Assembly: GCA_022545805.1 (NCBI GenBank) | Contig: JAKEIJ010000113.1 | Span: 1 to 13,737 of the forward strand | DNA from: Nitrosotalea sp. | GTDB taxonomy: Archaea > Thermoproteota > Nitrososphaeria > Nitrososphaerales > Nitrosopumilaceae | Length of the DNA: 13,737 nt | Direction: 5' to 3' | Shown: positions 1 through 7,764 of the stretch, one piece after another | Layout of the letters: the number at the start of each line of letters is the position of its first letter | Position numbering within the stretch: position 1 is the stretch's first letter | The notes under the pieces: model-generated | Seen by the model: only the letters and a program-made list of their open reading frames with translations | Databases searched by the model: none | What the model was told of the DNA's origin: nothing | Made by a program: the position numbers and the translations under genes

Positions 1-528
1 CAAATCTTGATCCCCTTTGATTATTCCTTCTCTTACAAGCTTGTCACGTTTTTTTGTATAATCTGCTTCGTTCGTTGCAAGAAAATATCCCTTGCCGCCT
101 GCTGCTCCATGTCTTTTTGCAATTGTTAATCCATTGATATCGCTTGGACCGTGTAATGATCTCGGTATTTTTAATTTAGATTCTACCATGAGTTTTTCTT
201 TCATGTTTCTGTCTGACTCCCATCTTAGAATCCACTTGTTTCCAAAAATTGGCGTCTTGATGGATTCAATCTCTGATGAGCTCATCTGAGCGATGAGGGT
301 TCCATGAGGTATGATCACTGCATTATTTTCTTTGAGTATGTTTGAACATTTTTGGTCCAATACTTCTTTGAAGGAATCAACAAGAACATACTCGTCTATG
401 AATTGAAATCTTCGATAAAGACTCTCGCGCTTTTTTTCACATACTAGAATGGTCTTGAAACCTTCGTCTTTTGCTCCTTTGAGTACCTGAAGAGCACAGT
501 GAGAACCTAGGGTGGCAATCGAATTCAT
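1..528 (-). CDS. purP: PurP, FAICAR synthetase (partial, N-terminal 176 residues)
   Basis: This is the N-terminal half of the ATP-dependent formate-AICAR ligase of archaeal purine synthesis, which converts AICAR plus formate to FAICAR in the cytoplasm. The frame is open for 176 codons from ATG 528-526 to the window edge, so the C-terminal half is missing. It opens with IATLGSHCALQVLKGAKDEG (residues 4-23), the family's N-terminal AICAR-binding signature with His10. PHGT follows at 74-77, RWESDR at 102-107, and the Gly-rich ATP-grasp loop AAGGKGYFLA at 142-151. The start is fixed by a very good Shine-Dalgarno, GAGGTGA at 539-533 on the minus strand, five bases before the ATG. It follows the 71-aa gene by 23 bp and is probably co-transcribed with it. 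The family is usually about 340-370 aa. The identification is by motif recall, and I consider it firm. Confidence 0.93.
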   Translation of the reverse strand, partial: MNSIATLGSHCALQVLKGAKDEGFKTILVCEKKRESLYRRFQFIDEYVLVDSFKEVLDQKCSNILKENNAVIIPHGTLIAQMSSSEIESIKTPIFGNKWILRWESDRNMKEKLMVESKLKIPRSLHGPSDINGLTIAKRHGAAGGKGYFLATNEADYTKKRDKLVREGIIKGDQDL

Positions 529-532
529 GTTA

Positions 533-539
533 TCACCTC
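533..539 (-). promoter_or_regulatory. Shine-Dalgarno of purP
   Basis: GAGGTGA on the minus strand, five bases before the purP ATG, is complementary to the conserved archaeal 16S rRNA 3' end. It supports translation of purP from a leadered, probably polycistronic, mRNA. Several other promoters in this window look leaderless. Confidence 0.7.
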
Positions 540-551
540 TATTTTTGGGGT

Positions 552-767
552 TTATGAAAGTTCCATGGGTCTGCTTGAGATAAAAGCAAATACATCGTCG
601 ATCAAATCCATGGAAAGATCGTTTTTATGTTCGTTAGGAATATTTTTCATCAAAAAGTCTATGACTGACTGGTTTTGAGGAATCTTTCCTTCTCCGGCCA
701 TCTGAGAATAAAGTGAAACCAAGTGTGAAGTAATTATAATTGTTTTTTCACGACTTGAAAGCGTCAT
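552..767 (-). CDS. Conserved-looking small protein of unknown function (71 aa)
   Basis: I do not recognise this family. The 71-residue protein is predicted to be mostly helical and soluble, with no Cys, no membrane segment and no signal peptide. It has an amphipathic N-terminal helix (about 6-25) and an acidic C-terminal helix around LSMDLIDDVFAFI (51-63). It is probably real because it fills the gap between rlmN and purP on the same strand, 57 bp after rlmN and 23 bp before purP, with normal codon use. It also has a plausible TATA box (TAAATTAAAA on the minus strand, 795-786) about 23 bp upstream of its ATG. A 17-bp inverted repeat covers its start. Its position suggests co-expression with purP, but no function can be read from it. 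Confidence 0.7.
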   Translation of the reverse strand: MTLSSREKTIIITSHLVSLYSQMAGEGKIPQNQSVIDFLMKNIPNEHKNDLSMDLIDDVFAFISSRPMELS

Positions 768-782
768 GTGAATAAATCACAT
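766..782. promoter_or_regulatory. 17-bp perfect dyad at the start of the 71-aa gene (candidate operator)
   Basis: ATGTGA-ATAAA-TCACAT is a perfect 6-bp inverted repeat with a 5-bp spacer. It includes the first two bases of the start codon of the minus-strand 71-aa gene and the 15 bases upstream, just downstream of the TATA-like TAAATTAAAA (795-786). Archaeal repressors often bind in this position over the transcription start. The dyad could alternatively form a small RNA hairpin over the start codon. Confidence 0.4.
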
Positions 783-824
783 TCTTTTTAATTTAGAGGT
801 TTGCAGTTTATCTGTCCCATATCA

Positions 825-1889
825 CTAGTTGATTTTTTCAATCATGTCTGTTCGTAACTGACCACATGCTGCAGAGATTTCTACTCCCTTTTCAACACGT
901 ACTGTGCAATTTACATCTCCATTACGAAGTATCTGTTGAAATGCCAATACTTTTTTTCTAGCAGGGCGTTGGAATCCTCCCGCCGTGGGATTCATAGGAA
1001 TTAGGTTCACGTGAGCCCCATTGCCTTTCAAAACACGTGCCAATTCGGATGCCACCTTGGTGGAATCATTAATGTCATCAATTAATGCATATTCAAAAGT
1101 CACACGACGGCCAGTTTTTTTGAAATAACGTTTTGCTGCCATGATTAAATCACCAACTGAGTGTGGTCCTGCAGTCGGCACTAGCTTTTTGCGCAGTTCA
1201 TCATTTGGTGCATGAAGTGAGATGGCAAGCTTGACTTGAAGATCTTCATTTGCAAGTCTGTCTATTCCTGGTATGATGCCAACAGTAGAGATTGTAATAC
1301 TTCGTTGTCCTAGTCCAAATGCACGTGGATGTGTTAGAAGTCTTACAGCTCGAATCATCTCGTCATAATTTGCAAGAGGCTCTCCCATTCCCATGAATAC
1401 AAGATTGGTTACATGTTCTCCTCTTTGGTGTAAAATTCTTGCAAAATGCAGTACTTGGGATACAATCTTTTCAGCTTGGAGATTTTTTTCAAAACCCATC
1501 TGACCTGTTGCACAAAAGACACAGCCCATTGGACAACCAACTTGGGTTGAAACGCAAACTGTTGACCTTGGATGACCCCTGTCTTGTGACTTGCTGTATT
1601 GCATGAGAACAGTTTCGATGAGTGTTTTATCATAAAATTTTAAAAGTAGCTTTGTAGTGTGACCGTCTTTGCTTACAACTCTATGAACTTCATCTTCCGA
1701 ACCTATGGTATATCCTGCAGTGACAAGTGCATCACGTAACGAAGCTGGAATCTGATGCAAATCTGACATTTTTCTTGGAGATTCATGATATAGTGCACGG
1801 AGCAGCTGCCCTGACCTGTACCGTGGATGGCCTAACTTGACCACAAGATCATCCATCTCCTCTGGCAAAACCCGATAAAGATCAATCAT
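825..1889 (-). CDS. rlmN: RlmN-type radical SAM adenine C2-methyltransferase (354 aa)
   Basis: This family methylates C2 of adenine in 23S rRNA (A2503) and, in bacteria, A37 of some tRNAs, using two S-adenosylmethionines. The radical SAM cluster motif CxxxCxxC is C119-C123-C126 in VGCPMGCVFCATGQMGF. GMGEP (167-171) is the SAM-binding strand. The two family-specific catalytic cysteines are also present: C112, seven residues before the first cluster Cys as in E. coli RlmN C118, and C342 in ISAACGQL, matching the methyl-carrying C355. The length is close to the bacterial one (about 380). The ATG at 1889 is the only sensible start: the protein begins MIDLYRVLPEEMDDLV and aligns with the normal family N-terminus. 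The gene diverges from aspS across 77 bp. I see no Cfr-specific feature, so RlmN is preferred. The actual archaeal substrate is inferred. Confidence 0.93.
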   Translation of the reverse strand: MIDLYRVLPEEMDDLVVKLGHPRYRSGQLLRALYHESPRKMSDLHQIPASLRDALVTAGYTIGSEDEVHRVVSKDGHTTKLLLKFYDKTLIETVLMQYSKSQDRGHPRSTVCVSTQVGCPMGCVFCATGQMGFEKNLQAEKIVSQVLHFARILHQRGEHVTNLVFMGMGEPLANYDEMIRAVRLLTHPRAFGLGQRSITISTVGIIPGIDRLANEDLQVKLAISLHAPNDELRKKLVPTAGPHSVGDLIMAAKRYFKKTGRRVTFEYALIDDINDSTKVASELARVLKGNGAHVNLIPMNPTAGGFQRPARKKVLAFQQILRNGDVNCTVRVEKGVEISAACGQLRTDMIEKIN

Positions 1890-1934
1890 CTTTAGATGTA
1901 TTCTAATTTGCCTGCTGAAAATATGACTCTTGTG

Positions 1935-1943
1935 TAATTTTTA
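1935..1943 (+). promoter_or_regulatory. TATA box of the aspS-gatCAB operon
   Basis: TAATTTTTA is centred about 28 bp upstream of the aspS ATG (1967), the spacing expected if transcription starts at or next to the start codon (leaderless mRNA). This supports the longer, 451-aa AspRS start over the internal Met16. Confidence 0.45.
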
Positions 1944-1966
1944 GCTGTTCTTGTGCTTGCTTTTAG

Positions 1967-3322
1967 ATGGTAACACAAATTAACACTAACAAAAAGACAT
2001 TTGATGAAAACATGATAGGTACAGAATTGGGAGACTGGCGTAGAACTATCTATTCCAATCAACTTGATCCATCTATGGATGGAAAAGAAGTTACTGTAAT
2101 GGGATGGATCTCAAGCGTAAGGGATCATGGAAATCTAGTGTTTGTATTACTAAATGACAAGGAAGGACAGATGCAAATTACTGCCAAGGCAGGAGTCTGT
2201 CCAGATGAAATAAAAGACAGCTTAGTAAAACTAAAGGAACAATCAACTATTGCAGTAAAGGGCACGATAAAACCGTCAGCAAAAGCACCACGCGGAGTTG
2301 AAATCTCTCCAAGTGAATTACGTGTATTTTCAGTTGTTGAAAAAATTGCACCATTTCAGTGGCAAACAAAAACAGTTCCAAATATTGATACAAGACTAGA
2401 ACTGCGAGCAATTGACCTTCGCAGAAATATCTTGCAGCATGTCTTTAAGATGCGAAGTCTAGTCCTAAAATCAATTCGTGATTATCTGTACGAGAAAGAA
2501 TTTCTGGAAGTAAACACACCAAAGATGATTGCCACTGCAACAGAAGGTGGAGCCGCACTCTTTCCAATATTTTATTACAACAAGGAAGCATTTCTTGCAC
2601 AGAGTCCTCAGCTTTACAAGGAACAACTTACTCTAAGCTTTGAGAAAATTTTTGAGATTGCTCCGATATTTAGAGCCGAAGCATCACGAACTAACAGACA
2701 TCTTTCTGAGGCAATCTCAATAGATCTGGAAGAGGCTTTTTCAGATTATAATGACATCATGTCCCATGTTGAAAACATAATAAAAAAATCTATCAAAACT
2801 GTAAAAGAGTATTGTGAATCAACAAAATCTGTAGATTACAAAATTCCGGAAATACCTGACAAGATCCCACAGTACACGTATACCGAATTAGTAGACAAGA
2901 TGCAAAAAGCTGGCGCTACAACAAAATGGGGAGATGACTTGTATCCATCGCAATTAAAGAAGATAAATCTGAGTGGATTTTATTTCATAAAAGATTGGCC
3001 ACTTGCTCCAAAACCATTCTATGTAAAGGCCAAAAATGATGACCAAAAAATATCTGAATCGTTTGATCTCATGTTTGGAGACTTGGAGTTGTCATCTGGA
3101 AGTACAAGAATTGAAAAACGACTGGAGCTAGAAGAGAAAATGAAGAACAAGGGCTTCAAGCTTGATGCATTTGACTACCACTTGCGTGTATTTGATTACG
3201 GAGTTCCACCACACGCTGGGTGCGGTATAGGTCTTGAGAGATTAATGATGGCTCTTACTGGTACTGAAAACATTAGGGATGCTACCTTTTATCCACGTGA
3301 TGTAGATAGACTTACACCATAG
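1967..3322 (+). CDS. aspS: Aspartyl-tRNA synthetase, archaeal type, probably non-discriminating (Asp/Asn)
   Basis: This class II synthetase attaches Asp to tRNA(Asp) and probably also to tRNA(Asn). An N-terminal OB-fold anticodon-binding domain (about 40-125, VMGWISSVRDHGNLVF) is followed by the catalytic core. Core motifs are TPKMIATATEGG (184-195), AQSPQLYKEQ (211-220), motif 2 FRAEASRTNRH (235-245) and motif 3 GIGLERL (from about 420), ending RDVDRLTP. Aligned with the Thermococcus kodakarensis enzyme, the tRNA(Asn)-excluding Trp26 and Lys85 correspond here to Ser49 and Pro108. Pro at the second site is the relaxed-specificity state. The protein is 451 aa, slightly longer than the usual 430-440. 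Met16 is an alternative start, but the TATA spacing favours 1967. It heads a tight operon with gatCAB. The function is certain. The relaxed specificity is inferred from these residues and the operon. Confidence 0.96.
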   Translation: MVTQINTNKKTFDENMIGTELGDWRRTIYSNQLDPSMDGKEVTVMGWISSVRDHGNLVFVLLNDKEGQMQITAKAGVCPDEIKDSLVKLKEQSTIAVKGTIKPSAKAPRGVEISPSELRVFSVVEKIAPFQWQTKTVPNIDTRLELRAIDLRRNILQHVFKMRSLVLKSIRDYLYEKEFLEVNTPKMIATATEGGAALFPIFYYNKEAFLAQSPQLYKEQLTLSFEKIFEIAPIFRAEASRTNRHLSEAISIDLEEAFSDYNDIMSHVENIIKKSIKTVKEYCESTKSVDYKIPEIPDKIPQYTYTELVDKMQKAGATTKWGDDLYPSQLKKINLSGFYFIKDWPLAPKPFYVKAKNDDQKISESFDLMFGDLELSSGSTRIEKRLELEEKMKNKGFKLDAFDYHLRVFDYGVPPHAGCGIGLERLMMALTGTENIRDATFYPRDVDRLTP

Positions 3323-3326
3323 GTGA
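3321..3326 (+). promoter_or_regulatory. Shine-Dalgarno of gatC
   Basis: AGGTGA overlaps the aspS stop codon (TAG 3320-3322) and lies six bases before the gatC ATG. It indicates re-initiation within a polycistronic mRNA. Confidence 0.6.
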
Positions 3327-3332
3327 AGTGGA

Positions 3333-3599
3333 ATGGTGGAAAGAAAAGAGATTGAACACCTCGGAGATTTGGTAAAAGTTGATCTACGCGAGCCAGAAAA
3401 ATACATCAAGCAGGTAGAACAGATTCTAAACTATTTTGATAATCTTGACAAGGTGGAATTTCACTCCGATGACACATTACGAACACAAGTTACAAGTGAA
3501 GGTCTTAGAGATGATGTCCACAAACCATATGGGGATTCATTAATTGAACATCTCAAAAAAGATCAAAATAACTTCATTCGTGCGCCAAAAATGGTTTAA
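3333..3599 (+). CDS. gatC: GatC, small subunit of the Asp-tRNA(Asn)/Glu-tRNA(Gln) amidotransferase
   Basis: At 88 aa it has normal GatC length. GatC wraps around the GatA-GatB interface and stabilises the amidotransferase complex, with no catalytic residue of its own. Typical features are the N-terminal helix with EIEHLGDLVKVDL (6-18), a second helix with VEQILNYFDNLDKV (28-41), and the conserved LRDD segment (58-61) before a C-terminal tail ending in FIRAPKMV. It starts 10 bp after aspS and its stop codon abuts the gatA ATG, so the subunits are translationally coupled. Confidence 0.93.
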   Translation: MVERKEIEHLGDLVKVDLREPEKYIKQVEQILNYFDNLDKVEFHSDDTLRTQVTSEGLRDDVHKPYGDSLIEHLKKDQNNFIRAPKMV

Positions 3600-5051
3600 A
3601 TGAATCTGGGAATATCTGCCGTAGAATTTGTAGCCCAGGCAAAGGATGGTGCCATATCTGTTGAAGAGTTTGTTGCAAAAACCCTAGATCGTATAAAAAA
3701 AGTAGACGAAAAGATTCATGCTTTCATTACTGTCGATACGCAAAATGCACTTGACAAGGCAAAGGAAATTGACAAAAAAATAAAATCTAAGGATAAAGTC
3801 AGTTCTTGTTTTGGAATGCCAATATCAATCAAAGATAACATTTGCACTGCTGGAATAAAGACAACATGCGCCTCAAAAATGCTTGAGGATTTCGTTGCAC
3901 CATACGATGCAACTGTTACATCTAGGCTGAAATCTGAGGATGCAATAATAATTGGTAAAGCAAACCTTGATGAATTTGCCATGGGCTCTACCACTGAGTT
4001 TAGCTATTTTGGCCCAACTCGAAACCCCTGGAATCCTGAATATGTTCCAGGTGGTTCATCTGGTGGTAGTGGTGCATCAGTAGCTGCACTTGAGTGTCTT
4101 GCATCACTTGGCTCTGATACTGGAGGCTCGGTTCGAAGTCCTGCTAGTTTTTGTTCTGTTGTTGGACTGAAACCAACATATGGTTTGATAAGCAGATACG
4201 GACTAGTCTCTTATGCAAACAGCATAGAACAGGTGGGTCCAATAGCAAAAACAGTAGAAGATGTAGCATTTTTACTAAATATTGTATCAGGTTATGACCC
4301 GCATGACAACACTACTGTACACACTGGACAGGTTGATTATGTCAAGGATCTAAAGAGTGGAATCCAGGGAAAAAAAATCGGAATAATTTCACAGATGGTT
4401 GGGGATGGAATAGACAAGGAGGTAGCATCTGCAACAAATACTGCAATATCAAAACTACAGAATTTGGGGGCAGAATGCATTCCGATATCTCTTGATGCAG
4501 TAGAGCATTCTGTTGCAGCATACTATACAATAGCTGCTGCAGAGGCAAGCAGCAACCTTGCAAGGTACGACAATCTACGGTATGGATTTGATTTTAACAC
4601 CGAAGGGTATGAGTTCAAAGCATTTGTTTCAAAGGCACGAAGCAACTTTGGGCCTGAGGTAACACGAAGAATGCTTCTTGGAGCATTTGTCTTGTCTGCT
4701 GGATATTATGGAAAATATTATCTCAAGGCACAAAAAGTTAGGACAATGATAAAGGCACAACTTGATGGGGCATTCAAGAAGGTTGACTATTTGGTATCAC
4801 CAACAATGCCGATTTTGCCATTCAAGATTGGAGAAAAAATCGATGACCCGCTCAAACTCTATCTTACTGATATTAATACAGTCACTGCAAACTTATCTGG
4901 AATCCCTGCCATTTCAGTTCCATTTTCAATGTCAAGCTCTGGATTGCCAATTGGTATTCAACTATTTGCAAATTCATTTAAGGAAAAAGAATTACTTCAA
5001 GCCGCTCACGCATTGCAAGAAACTACACATCTTCCGGAGATTACACTATGA
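3600..5051 (+). CDS. gatA: GatA, glutaminase/amidase subunit of the tRNA-dependent amidotransferase
   Basis: GatA releases ammonia from glutamine and channels it to GatB. It is an amidase-signature enzyme with the complete Ser-cisSer-Lys triad. Lys78 is in PISIKDN, Ser153 in the PGGSSGGSG loop (150-158), and Ser177 in SDTGGSVRSPAS (172-183). All three lie one residue from the S. aureus GatA positions (79, 154, 178). At 483 aa it has the usual length. The ATG follows the gatC TAA with no gap and has no clear Shine-Dalgarno, so coupling with gatC is likely. It ends in a 4-base ATGA overlap with gatB. Together with AspRS at the head of the operon, the complex probably converts Asp-tRNA(Asn) to Asn-tRNA(Asn). 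In archaea, GatDE normally serves Gln-tRNA(Gln). Confidence 0.97.
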   Translation: MNLGISAVEFVAQAKDGAISVEEFVAKTLDRIKKVDEKIHAFITVDTQNALDKAKEIDKKIKSKDKVSSCFGMPISIKDNICTAGIKTTCASKMLEDFVAPYDATVTSRLKSEDAIIIGKANLDEFAMGSTTEFSYFGPTRNPWNPEYVPGGSSGGSGASVAALECLASLGSDTGGSVRSPASFCSVVGLKPTYGLISRYGLVSYANSIEQVGPIAKTVEDVAFLLNIVSGYDPHDNTTVHTGQVDYVKDLKSGIQGKKIGIISQMVGDGIDKEVASATNTAISKLQNLGAECIPISLDAVEHSVAAYYTIAAAEASSNLARYDNLRYGFDFNTEGYEFKAFVSKARSNFGPEVTRRMLLGAFVLSAGYYGKYYLKAQKVRTMIKAQLDGAFKKVDYLVSPTMPILPFKIGEKIDDPLKLYLTDINTVTANLSGIPAISVPFSMSSSGLPIGIQLFANSFKEKELLQAAHALQETTHLPEITL

Positions 5052-6454
5052 CAAAAATAGGATTAGAGATTCACTGTCAGCTTACAAAACTTGCTAGCAA
5101 ATTATTTTGTTCATGCAGGGCAGAATATAGAAATCTTGAACCAAACTCTAACATCTGTCCTGTCTGTGCAGGCCTTCCAGGATCACTTCCTTTGCTAAAT
5201 AAAAAAGCGGTAGAAAAAGCTACAATGATTTCCCTTGCATTGGGTTGTACGATCCCAGAAAAAATTGGATTTTTCAGGAAAAATTATTTCTATCCCGACT
5301 TGCCAAAAAACTTTCAGATTACCCAGTACAATGCATATGGTCCTACGAGCATTGGTTCTGATGGAAAAATCGAGATTGAAGGAAAAACTATACGAATCCG
5401 AAGAATACAACTAGAAGAAGATCCGGGCAGGCTAGTCTATGAAGGAACTTCTGAGAAGACCATGATTACATTGGTTGATTACAACAGGGCAGGTACCCCA
5501 CTTGTTGAAATTGTAACAGAGCCAGACTTTGAGACACCAAAACAGGTACGTGTCTTCTTGAATGTACTTGCAGATCTTGTCGAAAACATTGGGGTCTCTG
5601 ATCCTTATCTTGAGGGAGCCATGAGAGTGGATGGTAACATTTCAGAGGGTGACGGCAATAGAGTCGAGATAAAAAACGTAGGCTCCTTTAGGGATATTGA
5701 AAAGGCATTACATTTTGAAATTACCAGGCAACAAAGCCTTGTTGAAAGAGGTATCACAGTACTTGCCGAAACAAGACACTGGGATGATGCAAGAAGAATT
5801 ACAGTCTCTTCTCGTTCAAAAGAAGAGGAACAGGACTATCGATACTTGCCGGAAGCAGACATCCCTATTGTTTTGATTGGACAAAATTCCATTGAGCAAA
5901 TAAAAACACAAATGCCTGAAAGCATTATTGCAAGAAAGGAAAGATATGTCAAAAAGTATGGCTTACCTGCACAAGTAGCTGATGTCTTGTCGTCTGACAA
6001 ATTCTATTCTGACCTATTTGACAAGGCACATAATGAGAAAAATGTCAAAGAAGTATCAAATATCATAACAACTGATCTAATGGGCTTTGCAGATACCAGG
6101 GAAAAGAAACTTGAATTAAAAATCACCCCAAAACACATCTCTGACCTTGCTGATTACATCATGGCAAGCAAATTGACAAGAAATTCTGGAAAGACTGCAT
6201 TACAGGAAATGGTAAAGACCGGAAAATCGCTTTCTGATGTAATGTCTAGCCTTGACTTGGGGCACGTCAGTGATGCAGGTTCGATTGAAAAGATAATCGA
6301 CGAGGTGTTCAAGGAAGAAGAAAAAGCTGTTGCAGAGGCAAAACAAAATCCAGATACTATCAACTATCTAGTTGGCAAAGTCATGAAAAAGACAAAAGGC
6401 AAGGCTGACCCTGCAACAACTCTTGACATTCTAAGAAAAAAACTCTCAACGTAA
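5048..6454 (+). CDS. gatB: GatB, tRNA-binding kinase/transamidase subunit of the amidotransferase
   Basis: GatB phosphorylates the Asp (or Glu) on the mischarged tRNA and replaces the phosphate with ammonia supplied by GatA. The N-terminus IGLEIHCQL (4-12) carries the Mg-site His9. Four cysteines (C21, C23, C37, C40 in FCSCRAEY and NICPVCAGLPG) form the zinc site found in many GatBs. The segment FFRKNYFYPDLPKNFQITQYN and the EDPGR motif follow, as in the family, and the last roughly 140 residues are the helical YqeY-like domain that contacts the tRNA elbow. The length of 468 aa is typical. GGAGA at 5036-5040 is the ribosome site, and the start overlaps the gatA stop. The gene converges with amt, with only 18 bp between the two stop codons. 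Confidence 0.97.
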   Translation: MTKIGLEIHCQLTKLASKLFCSCRAEYRNLEPNSNICPVCAGLPGSLPLLNKKAVEKATMISLALGCTIPEKIGFFRKNYFYPDLPKNFQITQYNAYGPTSIGSDGKIEIEGKTIRIRRIQLEEDPGRLVYEGTSEKTMITLVDYNRAGTPLVEIVTEPDFETPKQVRVFLNVLADLVENIGVSDPYLEGAMRVDGNISEGDGNRVEIKNVGSFRDIEKALHFEITRQQSLVERGITVLAETRHWDDARRITVSSRSKEEEQDYRYLPEADIPIVLIGQNSIEQIKTQMPESIIARKERYVKKYGLPAQVADVLSSDKFYSDLFDKAHNEKNVKEVSNIITTDLMGFADTREKKLELKITPKHISDLADYIMASKLTRNSGKTALQEMVKTGKSLSDVMSSLDLGHVSDAGSIEKIIDEVFKEEEKAVAEAKQNPDTINYLVGKVMKKTKGKADPATTLDILRKKLST

Positions 6455-6472
6455 AAATTCTGATATTTTCCC

Positions 6473-7723
6473 TTACATCTTGCCAAACTCATCTTCATCA
6501 GAGTATGCACGCTCTGCGTGTTCTTCGATGTCCAAGCCGGCTTCTTCGACTTTGGCTGATACTCTCACTCCGATTAGCTTGTCTATTACCTTCATGATGG
6601 CAAATGTTCCAAAGAATCCCATTACTCCTGCTACTCCAACACCCATGGCTTGGATGAGTAATTGTTGAGGATGTCCGAATAGGAGTCCGTTTGGACCACT
6701 TGGATTGACTAACGTACTTGCAAATATTCCAATTCCCAATGAACCTATTATTCCAGCTACGCCGTGAACTGAGCTTACGTCTAATGCATCATCTATCTTG
6801 AGATGTTCCTTGAAGAACAAGACTGCAAGATATGATCCTATTCCAATTGCTATTCCTAACACGAAGGCATGTTCGACACTTATGTAGCCAGAAGCTGGGG
6901 TAATTCCTGCAAGTCCTGCTATTGCTCCATTGATTGCAGCAATTACACTTGGCTTACCTGTTCGCATCCATGATAGTCCCACCCAAATTAATGCAGATAT
7001 TGATGATGCGATATGAGTATTGATAATTGTGTTACCTGCTAGACTTCCAGATGCAAGTGCACTACCTGCATTGAATCCGAACCATCCTAACCAAAGTAGT
7101 GATGATCCTAAAACTGCGATTGGAATACTATGAGGAATCATGATAGATGGACCGTAGTTGAGTCTTCTTCCAAGGACTAGGGCAGCTGCTAGTGCACCCA
7201 TGCCTGCACTGGTGTGAATTACAATGCCTCCTGCAAAATCTACTACACCCATTTGGCCCAGCCATCCTCCTCCCCATATCCAATGAACTAGAGGATAATA
7301 GATCAGTCCACTCCATGCTACAATGAAAATGACATATGCACTAAATTTCATTCTCTCTGCAATTGCACCTGTTAATAGCAGAGGTGTAATTACTGCAAAC
7401 ATCATCTGGAATTTTGCAAATAAGACTCCTGGGATTGTAGGAGCATAATGCAGCCCTGAATCATATGGGACATTTTTGAGGAATGTCCAGTCCATATTCC
7501 CAGTAAGACCCATTCCAGTATCAGGTCCAAATGATAAACTAAATCCAAATGTAAACCACATGACGCTGAGAATTGCTAACCCAAAGAAGATTTGCATGAA
7601 AATTGAGACTGTATTTTTTCGTCGTAATAATCCTGCTTCAAATAATCCCAAAGCTGGGATCATTAATAGAACCAGACTGGACGCTATGAGCATCCATGCT
7701 GTGTCTCCTGTGTCAATTGGCAA
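6473..7723 (-). CDS. amt: Ammonium transporter, Amt/MEP family (TTG start)
   Basis: This is an integral membrane channel for NH4+/NH3 uptake, trimeric in known members, with about 11 hydrophobic segments. Pore residues are intact relative to E. coli AmtB at an offset of +2. They are Asp162 in DFAGG, the twin histidines His170 (VIHTSAG) and His320 (SSVHGVAG), gate Phe109 and Phe217, and Ser221 in FGFNAGS. The first segment reads LGLFEAGLLRRKN rather than the common FFYGGMVR. The 416-aa protein ends in a charged cytoplasmic tail (385-416) that is rich in Glu/Asp. The start is TTG: no in-frame ATG exists between it and the upstream stop, and a TATA box lies about 29 bp upstream. It is divergent from two P-II-like genes, which suggests they control or sense it. 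In an ammonia oxidiser it would feed both assimilation and energy metabolism. Confidence 0.95.
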   Translation of the reverse strand: MPIDTGDTAWMLIASSLVLLMIPALGLFEAGLLRRKNTVSIFMQIFFGLAILSVMWFTFGFSLSFGPDTGMGLTGNMDWTFLKNVPYDSGLHYAPTIPGVLFAKFQMMFAVITPLLLTGAIAERMKFSAYVIFIVAWSGLIYYPLVHWIWGGGWLGQMGVVDFAGGIVIHTSAGMGALAAALVLGRRLNYGPSIMIPHSIPIAVLGSSLLWLGWFGFNAGSALASGSLAGNTIINTHIASSISALIWVGLSWMRTGKPSVIAAINGAIAGLAGITPASGYISVEHAFVLGIAIGIGSYLAVLFFKEHLKIDDALDVSSVHGVAGIIGSLGIGIFASTLVNPSGPNGLLFGHPQQLLIQAMGVGVAGVMGFFGTFAIMKVIDKLIGVRVSAKVEEAGLDIEEHAERAYSDEDEFGKM

Positions 7724-7747
7724 GATTTCTTTCTTAGAAAAGATACG

Positions 7748-7758
7748 GTATAAAAAAA
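7748..7758 (-). promoter_or_regulatory. TATA box of amt
   Basis: On the minus strand TTTTTTATACC is centred about 29 bp upstream of the amt TTG start (7723). The spacing implies a leaderless transcript beginning at or within a few bases of the TTG and supports that start codon. Confidence 0.55.
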
Positions 7759-7764
7759 TTTGTT

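Noticed and set aside
92..289. 65-codon plus-strand frame
   Set aside because: It lies antisense to purP, whose frame is open across the whole region with clear family motifs.
1409..1633. 74-codon frame inside rlmN
   Set aside because: It overlaps the radical SAM core of rlmN in another frame and has no ribosome site or family resemblance.
4762..5097. 111-codon frame bridging gatA and gatB
   Set aside because: It is an out-of-frame shadow of two well-conserved genes, Phe/His/Gln-rich, with no independent start signal.
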